NCBI RefSeq assembly: GCF_030540825.1 | Contig: NZ_JAUOEO010000001.1 | Span: 4,105,001-4,169,000, forward strand | Direction of reading: 5' to 3' | DNA: 64,000 nucleotides | From: Flavivirga spongiicola | GTDB taxonomy: Bacteria > Bacteroidota > Bacteroidia > Flavobacteriales > Flavobacteriaceae | Shown: piece by piece, positions 63,991 to 64,000 of the stretch | Layout of the letters: each line of letters opens with the position of its first letter | Numbering within the stretch: the first letter of the stretch is position 1 | Notes under the pieces: generated by a model | The model's database searches: none | Told to the model about the DNA's origin: nothing | Seen by the model: the letters and a program-made list of their open reading frames with translations, nothing else | Made by a program: the position numbers and the translations under genes

Positions 63991-64000
63991 TATTATTCGC

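Noticed and set aside
1..64000. CRISPR arrays, insertion sequences, tRNA and rRNA genes
   Set aside because: I looked for regular spacer-repeat arrays, transposase motifs and tRNA-like cloverleaf ends and saw none. The only arrays are the 33-bp doublet and the heptamer repeats.

Overview
The window comes from a low-GC member of the Bacteroidetes, most likely a marine-type Flavobacteriaceae species. Evidence includes an LpxC-FabZ fusion, a PorX-type response regulator of the type IX secretion system, a SusC-like outer-membrane receptor, short lipoproteins with SKNDDE-like tethers, matches to the TAnnTTTG -7 promoter box, and REP-like palindromes with cores typical of flavobacteria. No tRNA, rRNA, transposase or CRISPR array was seen.

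Positions 1-37,300 are a large exopolysaccharide/capsule locus of the Wzx/Wzy type. A leftward block (20,771 to 1) makes uronic-acid nucleotide sugars (UDP-GlcA 4-epimerase, WbpP-like 4-epimerase, UDP-Glc dehydrogenase, WbpA/TviB-like dehydrogenase). It continues with an MBOAT/SGNH acylation pair, a GT2, Wzx, Wzy, three GT4 enzymes, an asparagine-synthase-like amidotransferase, two sugar-transfer ATP-grasp paralogs, a small phosphoglycosyl transferase and a CapK/PaaK-like adenylating enzyme cut by the window edge. A rightward island (21,028-25,632) carries a second MBOAT/SGNH pair and a pectate-lyase-like lipoprotein. A leftward operon (30,328 to 25,686) carries a DPPR-synthase-like UbiA protein, an unknown polytopic protein, a HAD-IB phosphatase and a second amidotransferase. 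A rightward operon (30,930-37,218) carries a DegT aminotransferase, a PglF/CapD dehydratase, Wza and Wzc. A CpsB/YwqE-type phosphatase faces it.

Positions 37,300-44,000 mix housekeeping genes (aroB, proline dehydrogenase, ald) with a second soluble 4,6-dehydratase and a second phosphoglycosyl transferase. Positions 44,000-50,000 hold a TonB-dependent receptor, a small exported peptide overlapping a membrane protein, tsaE and porX. Positions 50,000-57,200 hold an HD-domain protein and the lipid A cluster lpxD, lpxC-fabZ, lpxA, efp, an lpxD paralog and sucD. Positions 57,200-64,000 hold two lipoproteins, fabG, a secreted protein, a von-Willebrand-like membrane protein, an SPFH protein and a LytTR membrane regulator.

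Read together, the capsule genes predict a uronic-acid polymer that may be amidated, O-acylated and built partly with a polyprenyl-phospho-pentose donor; this is inference from gene content. The strongest structural finding is a fossil tandem duplication (about 1,360-4,630). It left two ATP-grasp genes and a joint where the 5' part of a sugar-transferase gene abuts the 3' part of a glycosyltransferase gene. Other unusual items are two nested inverted-repeat elements of about 137 bp, a 41-bp perfectly conserved repeat, a heptamer microsatellite touching a start codon, and a twin-palindrome operator candidate.
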